From the NCBI RefSeq assembly GCF_000331005.1, contig NZ_AEJB01000421.1, positions 1 through 64,000 on the forward strand: a stretch of 64,000 nucleotides of DNA. The letters are read 5' to 3'. Position 1 is the first letter of the stretch. The number at the start of each line of letters is the position of its first letter. This document shows positions 36,946 to 46,083 of this stretch, one piece after another. This stretch comes from Streptomyces turgidiscabies Car8 (lineage in GTDB: Bacteria > Actinomycetota > Actinomycetes > Streptomycetales > Streptomycetaceae). Position numbers and translations under genes: made by a program. The notes beneath the pieces were generated by a model. It worked only from the letters and a program-made list of their open reading frames with translations, ran no database searches and was not told where the DNA came from.

Positions 36946-39900
36946 TTGACGTCTCCCTCGACACCACTGGCACTCGCACTAGAACTTGCCGCACCCTCGC
37001 CGGATCCCCGATGGGCATTGCCCACCCACGTGTCCGGAAGCTGAATCCACTCCCCCAGGCCGGCCTGGTACGGCACGGCCACCTGCCCGAGCCGGGGCTC
37101 GCGCGAGGGGTCACTCTGCGGGACCAGGAGCCACAGCCCCCGCCCGCCCTGCCGGGCCACCGATGCCAGCCGGTCCAGGACGCCCATTGCGTCGTACCGC
37201 GCGAAAACCCCTGCCTCCGTCAACAGAACAGGACCGGCCCCGCCACCACCGTTACCCAGCAACTCCGCGATCCTGGGCTCCACCGCGCCCCACGCCGTCC
37301 GCGTGAACTCCGCGAACCGCACCGCGCCCCTCGAACCCGGCTCGGCGGCGTCCGCCTTGAGCAGGGTTTCCCAGGTGGGCTTGGTGCCCGGCGTGACCTG
37401 TGCGTGCAGGGCTTCCAGGAACAGCTCCGTCACCGACACCGCAGCCGTACCCAACCGCCCGGCACCCAGCTCCCGTACCGCGTCCCGTACAAGCTGCTGC
37501 CGTACGGTCAGCACCCGGTACCCGTCCCGGCGGGCCGACGCGAGCAGCCGTTCCTCCGCGCGTACCGCGCCCGCGAGTTGCGGGTCGTCGGCGTACCGCG
37601 TCACCGCGCCCGTACGCGTCGACTGCCGCCACGCACCCGTTGTCAGATAGCTCGACGCGTCGTCCACCCGCGTCGGCAAGTAGCGCAGCACGCCCTCGCG
37701 TTCGTGCATGTTGAGCGAGAGTTCGAAGCCGGCGTCGCGCAACGCCTTGGTGAGCGGGCCGCCCGTCGGCAGTTCGTGATGCGTGCCGCCACGCCCGTCG
37801 GGAACGACCATCTCCGGGAAGCGAGCACGGACCCGTTCGTGCACGGCCTCGCCGGTCAGGCCCGGCTGCTGCCCCTCCGGCATACCCGGAATCCAGCGGA
37901 CGAGCCCGGCCTGGGTGAGGCGCAGTGCCCGTACCAGCGACAAGTCACGCGGATAGATCTCCAGTCGCGGAGTAGCGGCGGCGTTCAGCGATGCCGCCGC
38001 CGCCAGCTCCACCATGCGCCGCTCGTCCCAGTCCACCGCGCCAGGCGGCACCGTCAGCCCGCCCAGCTCGGCCAGTACAGTCGCTGCCGTCGGTAGGGTG
38101 TCCAGCTTCGCCAGCCGATCCGCCGTACGACCAAGACGAGTCGCGTACTCCAGCAGGCCGGGCGCCGTCGGGGTGTCCGGGCCGTCGTCCTCCCGTACGT
38201 CGAGGGCGAGCAGGCCGGCGCCCAGGGACTCGTCCGTCGCCTTGCGGTTCGGCTGGTGCAGGAACTCGGCTTCCTGCGGGAGCAGTTGCTCGACCTCGAC
38301 CACGGCCCGTACGGCCGCCAGTGCCATCGCCCGCCGCTGCTCGCGCCCGGCGAGGTGCGTGCCGCGCCGGACCGCCAGGGCGTCCGCGATCTCCACCGCC
38401 GACGCGACGCGCCCCATGCTCACGAGCAGGTCGATGATCTCCTCGCGCAGTGCCTGGACGGCGGGCTCCGCCTTCCAGCGCCTGCGCTCGTCCTTGAGCA
38501 ACTGCGGGATACGGCCCTGGCTCAGCCCAAGAGCCTCCGCGACGTCCTTCTGCTTCGGCCAGACCCCGATGTCCGGCAGGACCCCGTGCTCGTCGGGCAC
38601 GCGCAGCAACAGCCGTACCATCTCCGCCTTGTTGCGGTTGGAGCCGTTGTTGTTGACGGCGGGCACGAAGACGGTGGCGAGGGTGTCGAGGCTGACTGAG
38701 CGCAGGGTGCGGGCAGGCAGCGCACCCGCCGACTCACCCGTCGCGAGGTGGCCCACCAAGGCCGACTCGGCGGCCGTGAGCTGCTCCAGCTCCTCCTTGG
38801 CCTCCGCGCGGCCCTTCGGCGTGAGCGGCGAGACGGGGATCTCGCGCAGCCGCTCGCCCCACTCGCGCTGCCGCTGCTGGACCTCGTTGCGGGTCTTGGC
38901 GCCCAGTCCGGGGGCGTTGACGAGCTTGCGGCGGCTGTAGTCGAGCAGTTCACCGACCGTCGTGATGCCCAGGCCGTAGAGGAAGGACTGGGCGGCGGGG
39001 GTGAGGCCGGAGACGGTGAGTGGGGTGTCGCGGGTGACCTCGGCGGCGAGGCGGTCGCGCTGCTGCTCGGCGGTCTCCGGCTCGGCGTCCGCGATCGCCG
39101 CCGCGACGGCGCCCTCGGCGGGTGTCCCCTCCCCCGCCGTCGCAGGGGCCGGGTGCCGGGAACGGTGACTGGACGGGACCGTCTGGGAGGCGTCGAGGAA
39201 GACCTTGCGCCAGGCGTCCCGCATCGGCTTCAGCTCGGGGAACCGCTGGCCGGCGTCGCGGTGCAGGGCCTTCTGGAAGAAGGCGACGAGACCGTCCCGT
39301 ACGGCCGGGTCGAAGGCTTCGGCCGCGATGGTCGGGTACGGCCACTCCTTGGCGTCGGTCATGCGTGGCAGGAGACTGCCGTCGCCCCACTTGGGCAGCT
39401 CGCCGGAGGCCATCTGGTGCAGGGTGACGGCGACGGCGTACCGCTCGGCGTGCGAGTCGTACGAGCCTCGGGTGATGACGTCGACGAAGGGGTCGAGGTA
39501 GCCGTCGGTGCCCGCGTTGGTGCTCTTCGCCGGGTAGCCGGCGAGGGAGAAGTCGATGAGGACGAGTTCGCGGGTGCGGTTGGGGCGGATGCGGATGGCG
39601 ATGTTGTCGGGCTTGATGTCTCGGTGCCAGACGCCCTCGCCTTCGAGGAAGTCGACGGCTCCGAAGAGGTAGTCGCCGTACGCCTCCAGCTGGTCCACCT
39701 GGAGGCGGCCGTTGTCGCGGAGCTGGCGGGCGACCGTCTCCTCACGACGGCGCGGGCGGCTCCCGCCCTCGGTGCCCTGCCCGGCGTCGTCGCGCTCGTC
39801 GCCGACGTACTCCAGAGCCAGGACGGTACGGCCGCCGAGGTGCAGCGGCTCGGGTTCGACGAGGCGGATGATGCCGGAGTGGGGGCGCAGGCGTCCCATG

Positions 39901-41654
39901 GCCTCGGCCTCGCGGGCGAGGATCTCGCTGCGGCTGTCGGAGAGGGCGACCTTCAGCACGGCCAGCGGGCGGGTCCTACGGGCTTCGGCCTGGAGGTCGC
40001 GGACGAGGAAGGCGCGGCTGGTGGAGCCGGTGCCGAGGCGGCGGCGGATCTCCCAACGGCCGGCGAACGTGTCACCGGCGACGGCCTCCAGCGGGTCCTT
40101 GTCGGCGGCGGTGACGTCGTCCTCGTCGCCCGGTTCCTCCGTACCGGCGGTGGCCGCCTGGGCCGGGGCTGTGAGGGAGTCCTCGACGATCTCCAGCAGC
40201 TCCAGGAACTCGTCGACGCTGGAGAGGCGCTGGCCGGGCCGGTAGGCGGTGGCGGCCTGCACCAGGTCGTCCACGTCCTCCGACAGGCCGTCCACCAGGG
40301 AGCTGGGGCGCAGTCCCTCCCCCGCCTCCAGCCGGGCCAGCAGCTCGGCCTGGCTGGCGGCCGGGGCCTTGCCGGTGACGAGCAGGTAGGTGAGGACGCC
40401 GAGCCCGTACACGTCGAGGTGGACCGGGTCGGGGTTGAGGGCGGTGAGTTCGGGGGCGAGGTAGGCGTCGGCGTCGTCGGCCAGGTGCATCGCGGACAGG
40501 GCGGTCGGCGCGAAGCGGGTCATGCCCTGGCCCTGGGAGGAGTCGCCACTGCGCTGGGTCGCGATCTGCCAGTCGGAGATCTGGAGGTGCGGGGTGAGCC
40601 AGGCGGCCTCCTCCCCGACCGCCCGGCCCTTCCCGCCGCGCGGGCGGGGGACGACCAGCACGGAGCGTGCCGCGAGGGCCCTGTGGTGGATGCGGCTGGA
40701 GTGCGCGGAGCGCATGGTCTCGGCGAGCTGGCGGACCAGTGCCATCCGGCCGAGGATGTCCAGCTTCTCGCCGTACTGGACCAGGTACTCGTCCAGCTTC
40801 AGGGTGTCCGGGTGGTAGTCGAAGATCAGGGCCGGTCCGGCGTTGTGCCCGGAGGGGAAGTACTGCTTGAGCTCGACCGCACCCGGGTGCTTGAAACGGC
40901 CCAGTACCGCGGCTTCCCGTCGGGCGGCGTTCTCGACGGACTGGCGCAGAGATGTGTCGGAACCACGCTCGCTGAGGTAGATGCGGACGCGGGCGGCCTC
41001 GGGGAGTTCGCTGTGGCGGGCGAGGTAGTCCGCCCAGGTGGGCCCGGAGTCGAAGGACTTCCGCTCCAGCTCGTACGGACCGACCTTGTACTGCGCGTCG
41101 CTCTTGCGGATGCCGATGTTCTTGAGAGCCGCCTCGATCTCGCGCGAGCCGATCGCCGTGACGCGGCGCCGCTCGTCACGCGGGGGCTGCTTGAGCATCT
41201 CGACCAGCTGGTGGACGGTGTAGACACCGTTCTGGTCGTGGACGGGCAGGCGGACGCGGAGGCTGTTGTCCGTGAAGCAGACGGCCTCGGCGACCCAGAC
41301 GCGCTTGTTGCCGGGCAGCGCGAGCAGGCCGGCCAGTTCCTTGGCCTTGCGGTTGACCAGATGCAGCGGATTGCCGTGCGTGCGGCGGCGGCCGCCGGGA
41401 GTCGTCTGCACCCAGGTGCCGTTCTCGGAGGTGACCGAACCGTGCCAGTCCTTCAGCTCGATCATGCAGGCGCCACCTGGGGCCACGACGAGCAGGTCTA
41501 CCTCGCGGACGTGACCGGTGTTCGCGGTGAAGGTGAAGTTCGACCAGGCACGCCAGGGATCGGAGTCCGGCAGCTTCTCCCGGATCGCCTCCAGGCCGCG
41601 GCGTTCGTGATCGAACTCGGACTCGGTGACCGTGACCCACCGGCCTTCCCGCAT
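36942..41654 (-). CDS. pglW: BREX type 2 Ser/Thr kinase PglW with NERD domain
   Basis: A 1570-residue protein. Residues ~10-130 are a NERD nuclease-related domain (VDLLVVAPGGACMIELKDWHG). Residues ~190-500 resemble a kinase without the catalytic Asp (HHRALAARSVLV near 320). A second kinase follows at about 540-800 with glycine loop GTGSTSRAF, HRDIKPDN near 675 and DFS (not DFG) near 700. Further on are a helix-hairpin-helix-like segment (LYGLGITTVGELLDYSRRK), an HTH-like segment (ALGLSQGRIPQLLKDE) and a long C-terminus. ATG 41654 is chosen because GAGGAACAGGC precedes it and MREGRWVTVTESEFDHERRG is the typical start. PglW is the regulatory kinase of Pgl. It overlaps pglX by four bases. Confidence 0.93.
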   Translation of the reverse strand: MREGRWVTVTESEFDHERRGLEAIREKLPDSDPWRAWSNFTFTANTGHVREVDLLVVAPGGACMIELKDWHGSVTSENGTWVQTTPGGRRRTHGNPLHLVNRKAKELAGLLALPGNKRVWVAEAVCFTDNSLRVRLPVHDQNGVYTVHQLVEMLKQPPRDERRRVTAIGSREIEAALKNIGIRKSDAQYKVGPYELERKSFDSGPTWADYLARHSELPEAARVRIYLSERGSDTSLRQSVENAARREAAVLGRFKHPGAVELKQYFPSGHNAGPALIFDYHPDTLKLDEYLVQYGEKLDILGRMALVRQLAETMRSAHSSRIHHRALAARSVLVVPRPRGGKGRAVGEEAAWLTPHLQISDWQIATQRSGDSSQGQGMTRFAPTALSAMHLADDADAYLAPELTALNPDPVHLDVYGLGVLTYLLVTGKAPAASQAELLARLEAGEGLRPSSLVDGLSEDVDDLVQAATAYRPGQRLSSVDEFLELLEIVEDSLTAPAQAATAGTEEPGDEDDVTAADKDPLEAVAGDTFAGRWEIRRRLGTGSTSRAFLVRDLQAEARRTRPLAVLKVALSDSRSEILAREAEAMGRLRPHSGIIRLVEPEPLHLGGRTVLALEYVGDERDDAGQGTEGGSRPRRREETVARQLRDNGRLQVDQLEAYGDYLFGAVDFLEGEGVWHRDIKPDNIAIRIRPNRTRELVLIDFSLAGYPAKSTNAGTDGYLDPFVDVITRGSYDSHAERYAVAVTLHQMASGELPKWGDGSLLPRMTDAKEWPYPTIAAEAFDPAVRDGLVAFFQKALHRDAGQRFPELKPMRDAWRKVFLDASQTVPSSHRSRHPAPATAGEGTPAEGAVAAAIADAEPETAEQQRDRLAAEVTRDTPLTVSGLTPAAQSFLYGLGITTVGELLDYSRRKLVNAPGLGAKTRNEVQQRQREWGERLREIPVSPLTPKGRAEAKEELEQLTAAESALVGHLATGESAGALPARTLRSVSLDTLATVFVPAVNNNGSNRNKAEMVRLLLRVPDEHGVLPDIGVWPKQKDVAEALGLSQGRIPQLLKDERRRWKAEPAVQALREEIIDLLVSMGRVASAVEIADALAVRRGTHLAGREQRRAMALAAVRAVVEVEQLLPQEAEFLHQPNRKATDESLGAGLLALDVREDDGPDTPTAPGLLEYATRLGRTADRLAKLDTLPTAATVLAELGGLTVPPGAVDWDERRMVELAAAASLNAAATPRLEIYPRDLSLVRALRLTQAGLVRWIPGMPEGQQPGLTGEAVHERVRARFPEMVVPDGRGGTHHELPTGGPLTKALRDAGFELSLNMHEREGVLRYLPTRVDDASSYLTTGAWRQSTRTGAVTRYADDPQLAGAVRAEERLLASARRDGYRVLTVRQQLVRDAVRELGAGRLGTAAVSVTELFLEALHAQVTPGTKPTWETLLKADAAEPGSRGAVRFAEFTRTAWGAVEPRIAELLGNGGGGAGPVLLTEAGVFARYDAMGVLDRLASVARQGGRGLWLLVPQSDPSREPRLGQVAVPYQAGLGEWIQLPDTWVGNAHRGSGEGAASSSASASGVEGDVK

Positions 41655-41798
41655 GCCTGTTCCTCGCTCCTTGTGTCCCACAAGGGTCGCCGTTCCCCAT
41701 GGTCAGACCCAGGGTGCAGATCCTAGTCCCTGCCTGTGACATGAAAAGGGGTGACGAAGAAGGGGACTGTGGGACATACCGCTCGCATCACGGGATTC

Positions 41799-41813
41799 GG
41801 GTGCTCTGCACCC
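41799..41813. promoter_or_regulatory. Candidate operator: 15-bp palindrome in the pglW divergent promoter region
   Basis: GGGTGC-TCT-GCACCC is a perfect 6+3+6 inverted repeat about 145 bp upstream of pglW and 73 bp before the divergent gene at 41886. Its position between two divergent defence units makes it a plausible repressor site. A related half-site (AGGGTGCAGATCC) lies at about 41708. No protein can be assigned. Confidence 0.3.
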
Positions 41814-41885
41814 TGTCGTCGGCCCCTGGGAGTTCGGGCATTGGGCGATCTCCGGACCCCGTTCTGCCGTCGGTAGGGTCGGCTC

Positions 41886-43331
41886 GTGACCTACATAGTG
41901 ACCCTCACGCCGAGCCAGATCGCGAAGAACGAACCCGACTGGCTCATCACGCAACGTTTCACGAAGGCATTGCCCACAGAACTCGACACGTCCCCCAAGG
42001 GGACGCGGTTAGCGTTTCTTGTCTGCGACAACAGGACAGGCTCAGCAAGCAACAGTCGTAAGGAGTTCGCCGAACACGGCCGCTTCATCACATGGGTGGG
42101 TTCGGTTCTGCACATCAACATCGTCGGACCGGTGGACAGAAGTATCACCATCGAGCCCATGCGGAGTTGCCCGAGGGCAGTTCCGCTCGACGGCCCCGAA
42201 GGCATCCTCGCCACCCTTCCCCCTGCCCACCGAGCGGCTCTGGAACAGGCCTTGTCTGGAAGCGCGGGATATTGCGGAACAGAAACTTGGCAGGCTCTCC
42301 GGGAAGCGCTCCAGCAGGGTCACTCGGAGCTGACGCCGTACATCGACTGGCTGCTGGCCCAGACCAACCCGGTCGTCTTCAGGCCCGACGATGACGCGGA
42401 CCTCGCATGGCAGGAACAGAAGGACGCAACCGACTCCCTCACTCGCGTGAGCGGTTTCCCCCGCTCCGCTTTGTCCGCCTGGGGCCGCCCTGCCCATCGG
42501 GATGACACATATCTCGCCGGTCTCATCCCGGAACCGTTCGAGCAAAGCCTGATCGACCATGACGTGCGAGCCGGCCTCGGAGACATGTCACCGTTCTTCG
42601 ACGACTGGCGGCGGCGCAGCGATGTACGGTGCGACATCCACGTCCTGGAGGACTCGACCGGGCGCCGAATCGAGATCGTCAACGTCAACGCCACCCCGGT
42701 CGAGAACCGACTGGGTACCGACATGATCTACTACCACCATCCCACCCACAGTTTCGTCCTCGTCCAGTACAAGCGGCTGGATCCACGAAACAAGGAGTAC
42801 CGGGTGGACAAGCGGCTTCACCAGCAGATGGACCGTCTGGAGAAGGTGTCGCAGCTCAGCCGCGAGCCCGCGCGCCCTCACGAATGGCGCCTTGCCCAGG
42901 ACTCGTGCTTCCTGAAGTTCGCCTACTGGCGGGACAGTGCCACCTCTTCCTCCGACCTGGCACGCGGCATGTACCTTCCTCTCTCCTACGCCCGTCTGCT
43001 GCTGGACGACGACTGCACGCTCGGGAAGCGAGGCGGGCGGATCATCAGCTACGAACGTGTGGGCCGCTACCTCGTCAGCTCGGAGTTCACGGACTTGGTG
43101 AAGCTCGGGCTGGTCGGAACCGTCGGAACCAGTGTCGAACAGCTCCGGGACCTGGGGCTGCAACGAGCCCGTGAGGGTTACAGCGTCGTCATGGGGCTCG
43201 AGACAAGCGAGGAGACGCCCCGCGCTCGTACCACGCGGGTCCGTAACCGCAGCTCGAAGGAGAGGCCCAAGGTGACTTCGTACTCCCCACCCATCGCGCA
43301 GGAGTCCCTGTTCGACGTCCCGGACTCTTGA
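41886..43331 (+). CDS. Putative Mrr-like nuclease (QxK motif), unclassified
   Basis: A 481-residue protein starting at GTG 41886, divergent from pglW. I do not recognise the full-length family. In the middle, IVNVNATPVENRLGTDMIYY (about 262-281) is followed by FVLVQYKRLD (about 288-297). A TD-x(n)-QYK arrangement is the catalytic signature of the Mrr/QxK branch of PD-(D/E)XK nucleases. A hydrophilic N-terminal ~230 residues could be a sensing domain (MTYIVTLTPSQIAKNEPDWLI...). The C-terminus is basic (RARTTRVRNRSSKERPK) and ends in SLFDVP. The small gene at 43444 follows in the same direction and is probably its partner. It is not part of canonical type 2 BREX. Confidence 0.5.
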   Translation: MTYIVTLTPSQIAKNEPDWLITQRFTKALPTELDTSPKGTRLAFLVCDNRTGSASNSRKEFAEHGRFITWVGSVLHINIVGPVDRSITIEPMRSCPRAVPLDGPEGILATLPPAHRAALEQALSGSAGYCGTETWQALREALQQGHSELTPYIDWLLAQTNPVVFRPDDDADLAWQEQKDATDSLTRVSGFPRSALSAWGRPAHRDDTYLAGLIPEPFEQSLIDHDVRAGLGDMSPFFDDWRRRSDVRCDIHVLEDSTGRRIEIVNVNATPVENRLGTDMIYYHHPTHSFVLVQYKRLDPRNKEYRVDKRLHQQMDRLEKVSQLSREPARPHEWRLAQDSCFLKFAYWRDSATSSSDLARGMYLPLSYARLLLDDDCTLGKRGGRIISYERVGRYLVSSEFTDLVKLGLVGTVGTSVEQLRDLGLQRAREGYSVVMGLETSEETPRARTTRVRNRSSKERPKVTSYSPPIAQESLFDVPDS

Positions 43332-43443
43332 TCTACGAGGGCACCTGCTGCCAAGGGACTCGTCGTTCTGTTCCTCGCCCCACGAAGGGGCGTGGTGAGA
43401 CCCTTCATCCCGACACAGGCGCCAGGTCAGGGGAGCGTGACGG

Positions 43444-43809
43444 ATGCCAAGCGAAGCAGAGAACAGGTTCCACGGCGACATGCTTAGGGGCACCGAACGT
43501 CTCAAGCGTGAAATCGGCTACAACCCCACGCGGTTCGTACAGATGCTGGGGGAGCTGGGCGGGGTCGGGGCCGCGAAGCAGCTCCTGCGCGGGGGCAACG
43601 CCTCGGACGGTTTCACCACGCTGTGGGAAGCAGGCCGCCTCGAACTGAGCGTCGAGGCGTTCGTTCTCCTGCCGTGGTACCGGCATCTCTTCGAGGATCA
43701 CCACTTGGACACGGCTCGGTACCGGCTGAGCGAGCACGGATTCGACGTCGACCGCTTTCTGCGCGAAACCCAGCGGAATCAACCCGCTTGGGTTTCTGAC
43801 GACGTCTGA
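43444..43809 (+). CDS. Small conserved defence-associated protein of unknown function
   Basis: A 121-residue protein. The core (GTERLKREIGYNPTRFVQML, then GGVGAAKQLLRGGNASDGFTTLWEAGRLELSVEAFVLLPWY) is a conserved bacterial module of unknown function that I associate with nuclease-type genes in islands. It is all helical, without membrane or catalytic motifs. It begins 112 bp after the putative nuclease and is convergent with the DUF2075 gene whose end lies 20 bp downstream. It could be a specificity or inhibitor subunit for the QxK protein, which is inference. Confidence 0.55.
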   Translation: MPSEAENRFHGDMLRGTERLKREIGYNPTRFVQMLGELGGVGAAKQLLRGGNASDGFTTLWEAGRLELSVEAFVLLPWYRHLFEDHHLDTARYRLSEHGFDVDRFLRETQRNQPAWVSDDV

Positions 43810-43828
43810 AACACACGCGAACCGTCCG

Positions 43829-45679
43829 TCAGACCTGCACGGCTTTCCGTGCCGGCCCAGCCGCCAGCTCCCGCAACTTCTCCCTCGTCTCCGGATCCGT
43901 CGAGTACACGATCGTGCCCACCATGCCCCGGGTCAGCAGCACTTTGTACGTGTTACGGATCAGACGGTCCACGTCGGTGTCCGGAGTGGACTTGTTGAAG
44001 ACCGGGTCCTTCGACGCCGTGCGGTCCGTGATCCAGCGGTCACCGCGCCAGACCAGATCGGGCCCGATGATGACGCCGGACCAGTCGTACTCGAAGCCCT
44101 GGGCGGTGTAGACGCAGCCGACCTGTCCGAAGCCCGCCGGGTCGGTGGCCCACAGGGCGGCCGGGGGTGCGCCAGAGACAGAGCGGTCGCCACGCAGGTT
44201 CCAGGGGCGAGCCCAGTCGCCGATCACGACATCGGGCGGGAGTGGGGCACCCGGCTTGGGTTCCGGGGACCAGCGCCAGCAGTAGCCCGCGGACATTCGT
44301 GCGCCGTAGTCATGAGCCCGACGAGTTTCGAGGAATGTTTCCATCTCCTGCGGGCTGTCGGCGACCAGCAACTGCATGCGTCCGTCAGGCTTCCATACGA
44401 CCGGTCCGCCCGTCTCCAGACCGAGGAGGCGGACCACCCAGCGCAGGTAGGCGTCGCTGCCGCCGCAGCGGAACTGGCTGTCCAGCGGTACGACCGTGCA
44501 GGGGATGCCCCGCTTCGCCGCTGCCGCCTCGATCTCGGCCACGGTACCCATCTCGCCGGGGCGGACGACCTGGTGCTCGTCGAGGAAGAAGACGGGAACG
44601 TAGGCGACATCGATGAGTTCGTCGATCTGTGCCCTGCCGTTACGGTTCTCGGCGCGCGTGTAGCGGTTGGCCGAGGTCTCCCGGATGCGGTGTGCCTCGT
44701 CGCAGATCAAAGCACCCAGGCTGTTCTTCTCGGCCGTCATGAAGCTGTTGAAGTACTTGAACAGCTCCTGGACTTCGCGCTTGCGGGCGCCGGCGATCTT
44801 CCTCATCGTCTTCGTGAACGACTGTGAGCCGGTGGCGTGCAGTGCCGGCACCCCACGTCGGTAGAGCTCTCCGAGCAGTTGAAGAGCGATCACGCTCTTG
44901 CCGGTGCCGGGGCCGCCCGTGACGATGACGACCTCCTTGCGATCGGAGTGCTTCGCCTTCTCCACCGCGTTGACCACCAGGCGGTACGCGACCTGCTGCT
45001 CGTCGAGGAGGACGAACTGTGTGCGCTCGCGCACCTCCTCGGCAGCCACGGACATGAGCTGCTTCGACGGGACCTTGGCGCCCGCACGGAGTTCGTCCGC
45101 GGCCTGGGCCCCCGGATGTTTGGCACTCAGCCTCGTACGAAGGTGGTCGAGAAAGGCGCCCCGGCGTTCCTCGGTGAAGAGCAGTGCGTGGCCGTCACGT
45201 TCGATCTCGCGCAGCCCGGTCACGCCGAACTCGGTGGCGTTGTGCAGATAAGCCACTCCGGCCACACGTTGGCCGTGTTCAGCCACCGCGCCATTGAAAT
45301 TGACGAGGTACTCGCAGTAGCGGCGCACCTGTTCGATGGGATTGAGGACCGGCTGCGCATACGCGTCGACATGGCACAGGGTGGGGTCGTCCTCGTGCGG
45401 GAGTGCCTGACTCCACTGCTTCAACTCAACCACGACGTACGACGGTTCACCCGTGGCCGGATGAACTCCCGCGAGCACGACGTCTGCACGCTTACTGTTC
45501 AGCGGGAGCGAGTATTCCAGCATCACCTCCACGTCGCCCAAGCCTGCGTCGTTCAGTGCGGCGGCCAGGAAGGGGATGCTGCGCTCCCAGGAACGCACCT
45601 CCGAGGCGCTGGGCCGGTACCCGTGCATGCGGACGAACTTGTCGGTGAGGTGCAGAAACAGCGAACCGTCGAGTGCCAT
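43829..45679 (-). CDS. DUF2075 helicase with N-terminal PD-(D/E)XK-like domain (copy 2)
   Basis: A 616-residue paralogue of the protein at 5268-7127, colinear along its whole length. RADVVLAG and YVVVELKQW give the D...ExK core. The ATPase has GGPGTGKSVIAL, ALICDEAHRI, FLDEHQVVRPGEMG, DSQFRCGG, YTAQGFEYDW and VLLTRGMVGTIVYS. ATG 45679 is chosen because MALDGSLFLHLTDKF aligns with the start of copy 1; the longer frame adds 33 codons of no similarity. Base composition is more GC-rich than copy 1, so the two were acquired separately rather than duplicated here. Confidence 0.75.
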   Translation of the reverse strand: MALDGSLFLHLTDKFVRMHGYRPSASEVRSWERSIPFLAAALNDAGLGDVEVMLEYSLPLNSKRADVVLAGVHPATGEPSYVVVELKQWSQALPHEDDPTLCHVDAYAQPVLNPIEQVRRYCEYLVNFNGAVAEHGQRVAGVAYLHNATEFGVTGLREIERDGHALLFTEERRGAFLDHLRTRLSAKHPGAQAADELRAGAKVPSKQLMSVAAEEVRERTQFVLLDEQQVAYRLVVNAVEKAKHSDRKEVVIVTGGPGTGKSVIALQLLGELYRRGVPALHATGSQSFTKTMRKIAGARKREVQELFKYFNSFMTAEKNSLGALICDEAHRIRETSANRYTRAENRNGRAQIDELIDVAYVPVFFLDEHQVVRPGEMGTVAEIEAAAAKRGIPCTVVPLDSQFRCGGSDAYLRWVVRLLGLETGGPVVWKPDGRMQLLVADSPQEMETFLETRRAHDYGARMSAGYCWRWSPEPKPGAPLPPDVVIGDWARPWNLRGDRSVSGAPPAALWATDPAGFGQVGCVYTAQGFEYDWSGVIIGPDLVWRGDRWITDRTASKDPVFNKSTPDTDVDRLIRNTYKVLLTRGMVGTIVYSTDPETREKLRELAAGPARKAVQV

Positions 45680-46083
45680 GACGGCGACCGTTTTCGCGGA
45701 CGCGCGGACCAGCAAGGACTTCCCCCAGGCAGCACGAAGAGACTCGTGCGGGTGGGGGCATGTCCTTCGAGACTCCACCGGGGTGGAGCGGAAGCCCGTC
45801 GGGCCGCGTTGACAATGAGTTCGAGGGTACCTGGCGGTACTGACAGTCGTACCGGTGGTCGCCGGTGGGGGCAGCGGACGTCGTGACGGTCACCCTACCG
45901 GCGCCGGATACGGGTGGGCATGACTTCTCCCTCTGGAGCTGTCGTAGTCGAGCGCGGTGGCGTCCACGTCATTCCGGCGGACGCGGCCGGTGCGGGGCCC
46001 CACAGGCCGCAAGGGAGCTGACCGACACGACGGTGACCAGGCCCCCGTCGTTCCTTGCACCGCGATCTGGAGGGCAGAACAGA
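45680..46083. other. No gene recognised
   Basis: A 404-bp gap between the second DUF2075 gene and the end of the giant helicase gene. It must hold the DUF2075 promoter, but no clear -10/-35 pair or operator stands out. Confidence 0.4.

Noticed and set aside
38748..41726. A 992-codon plus-strand frame opposite pglW
   Set aside because: It has only Gly/Val/Asp-rich shadow composition and lies antisense to a gene with clear NERD and kinase motifs.
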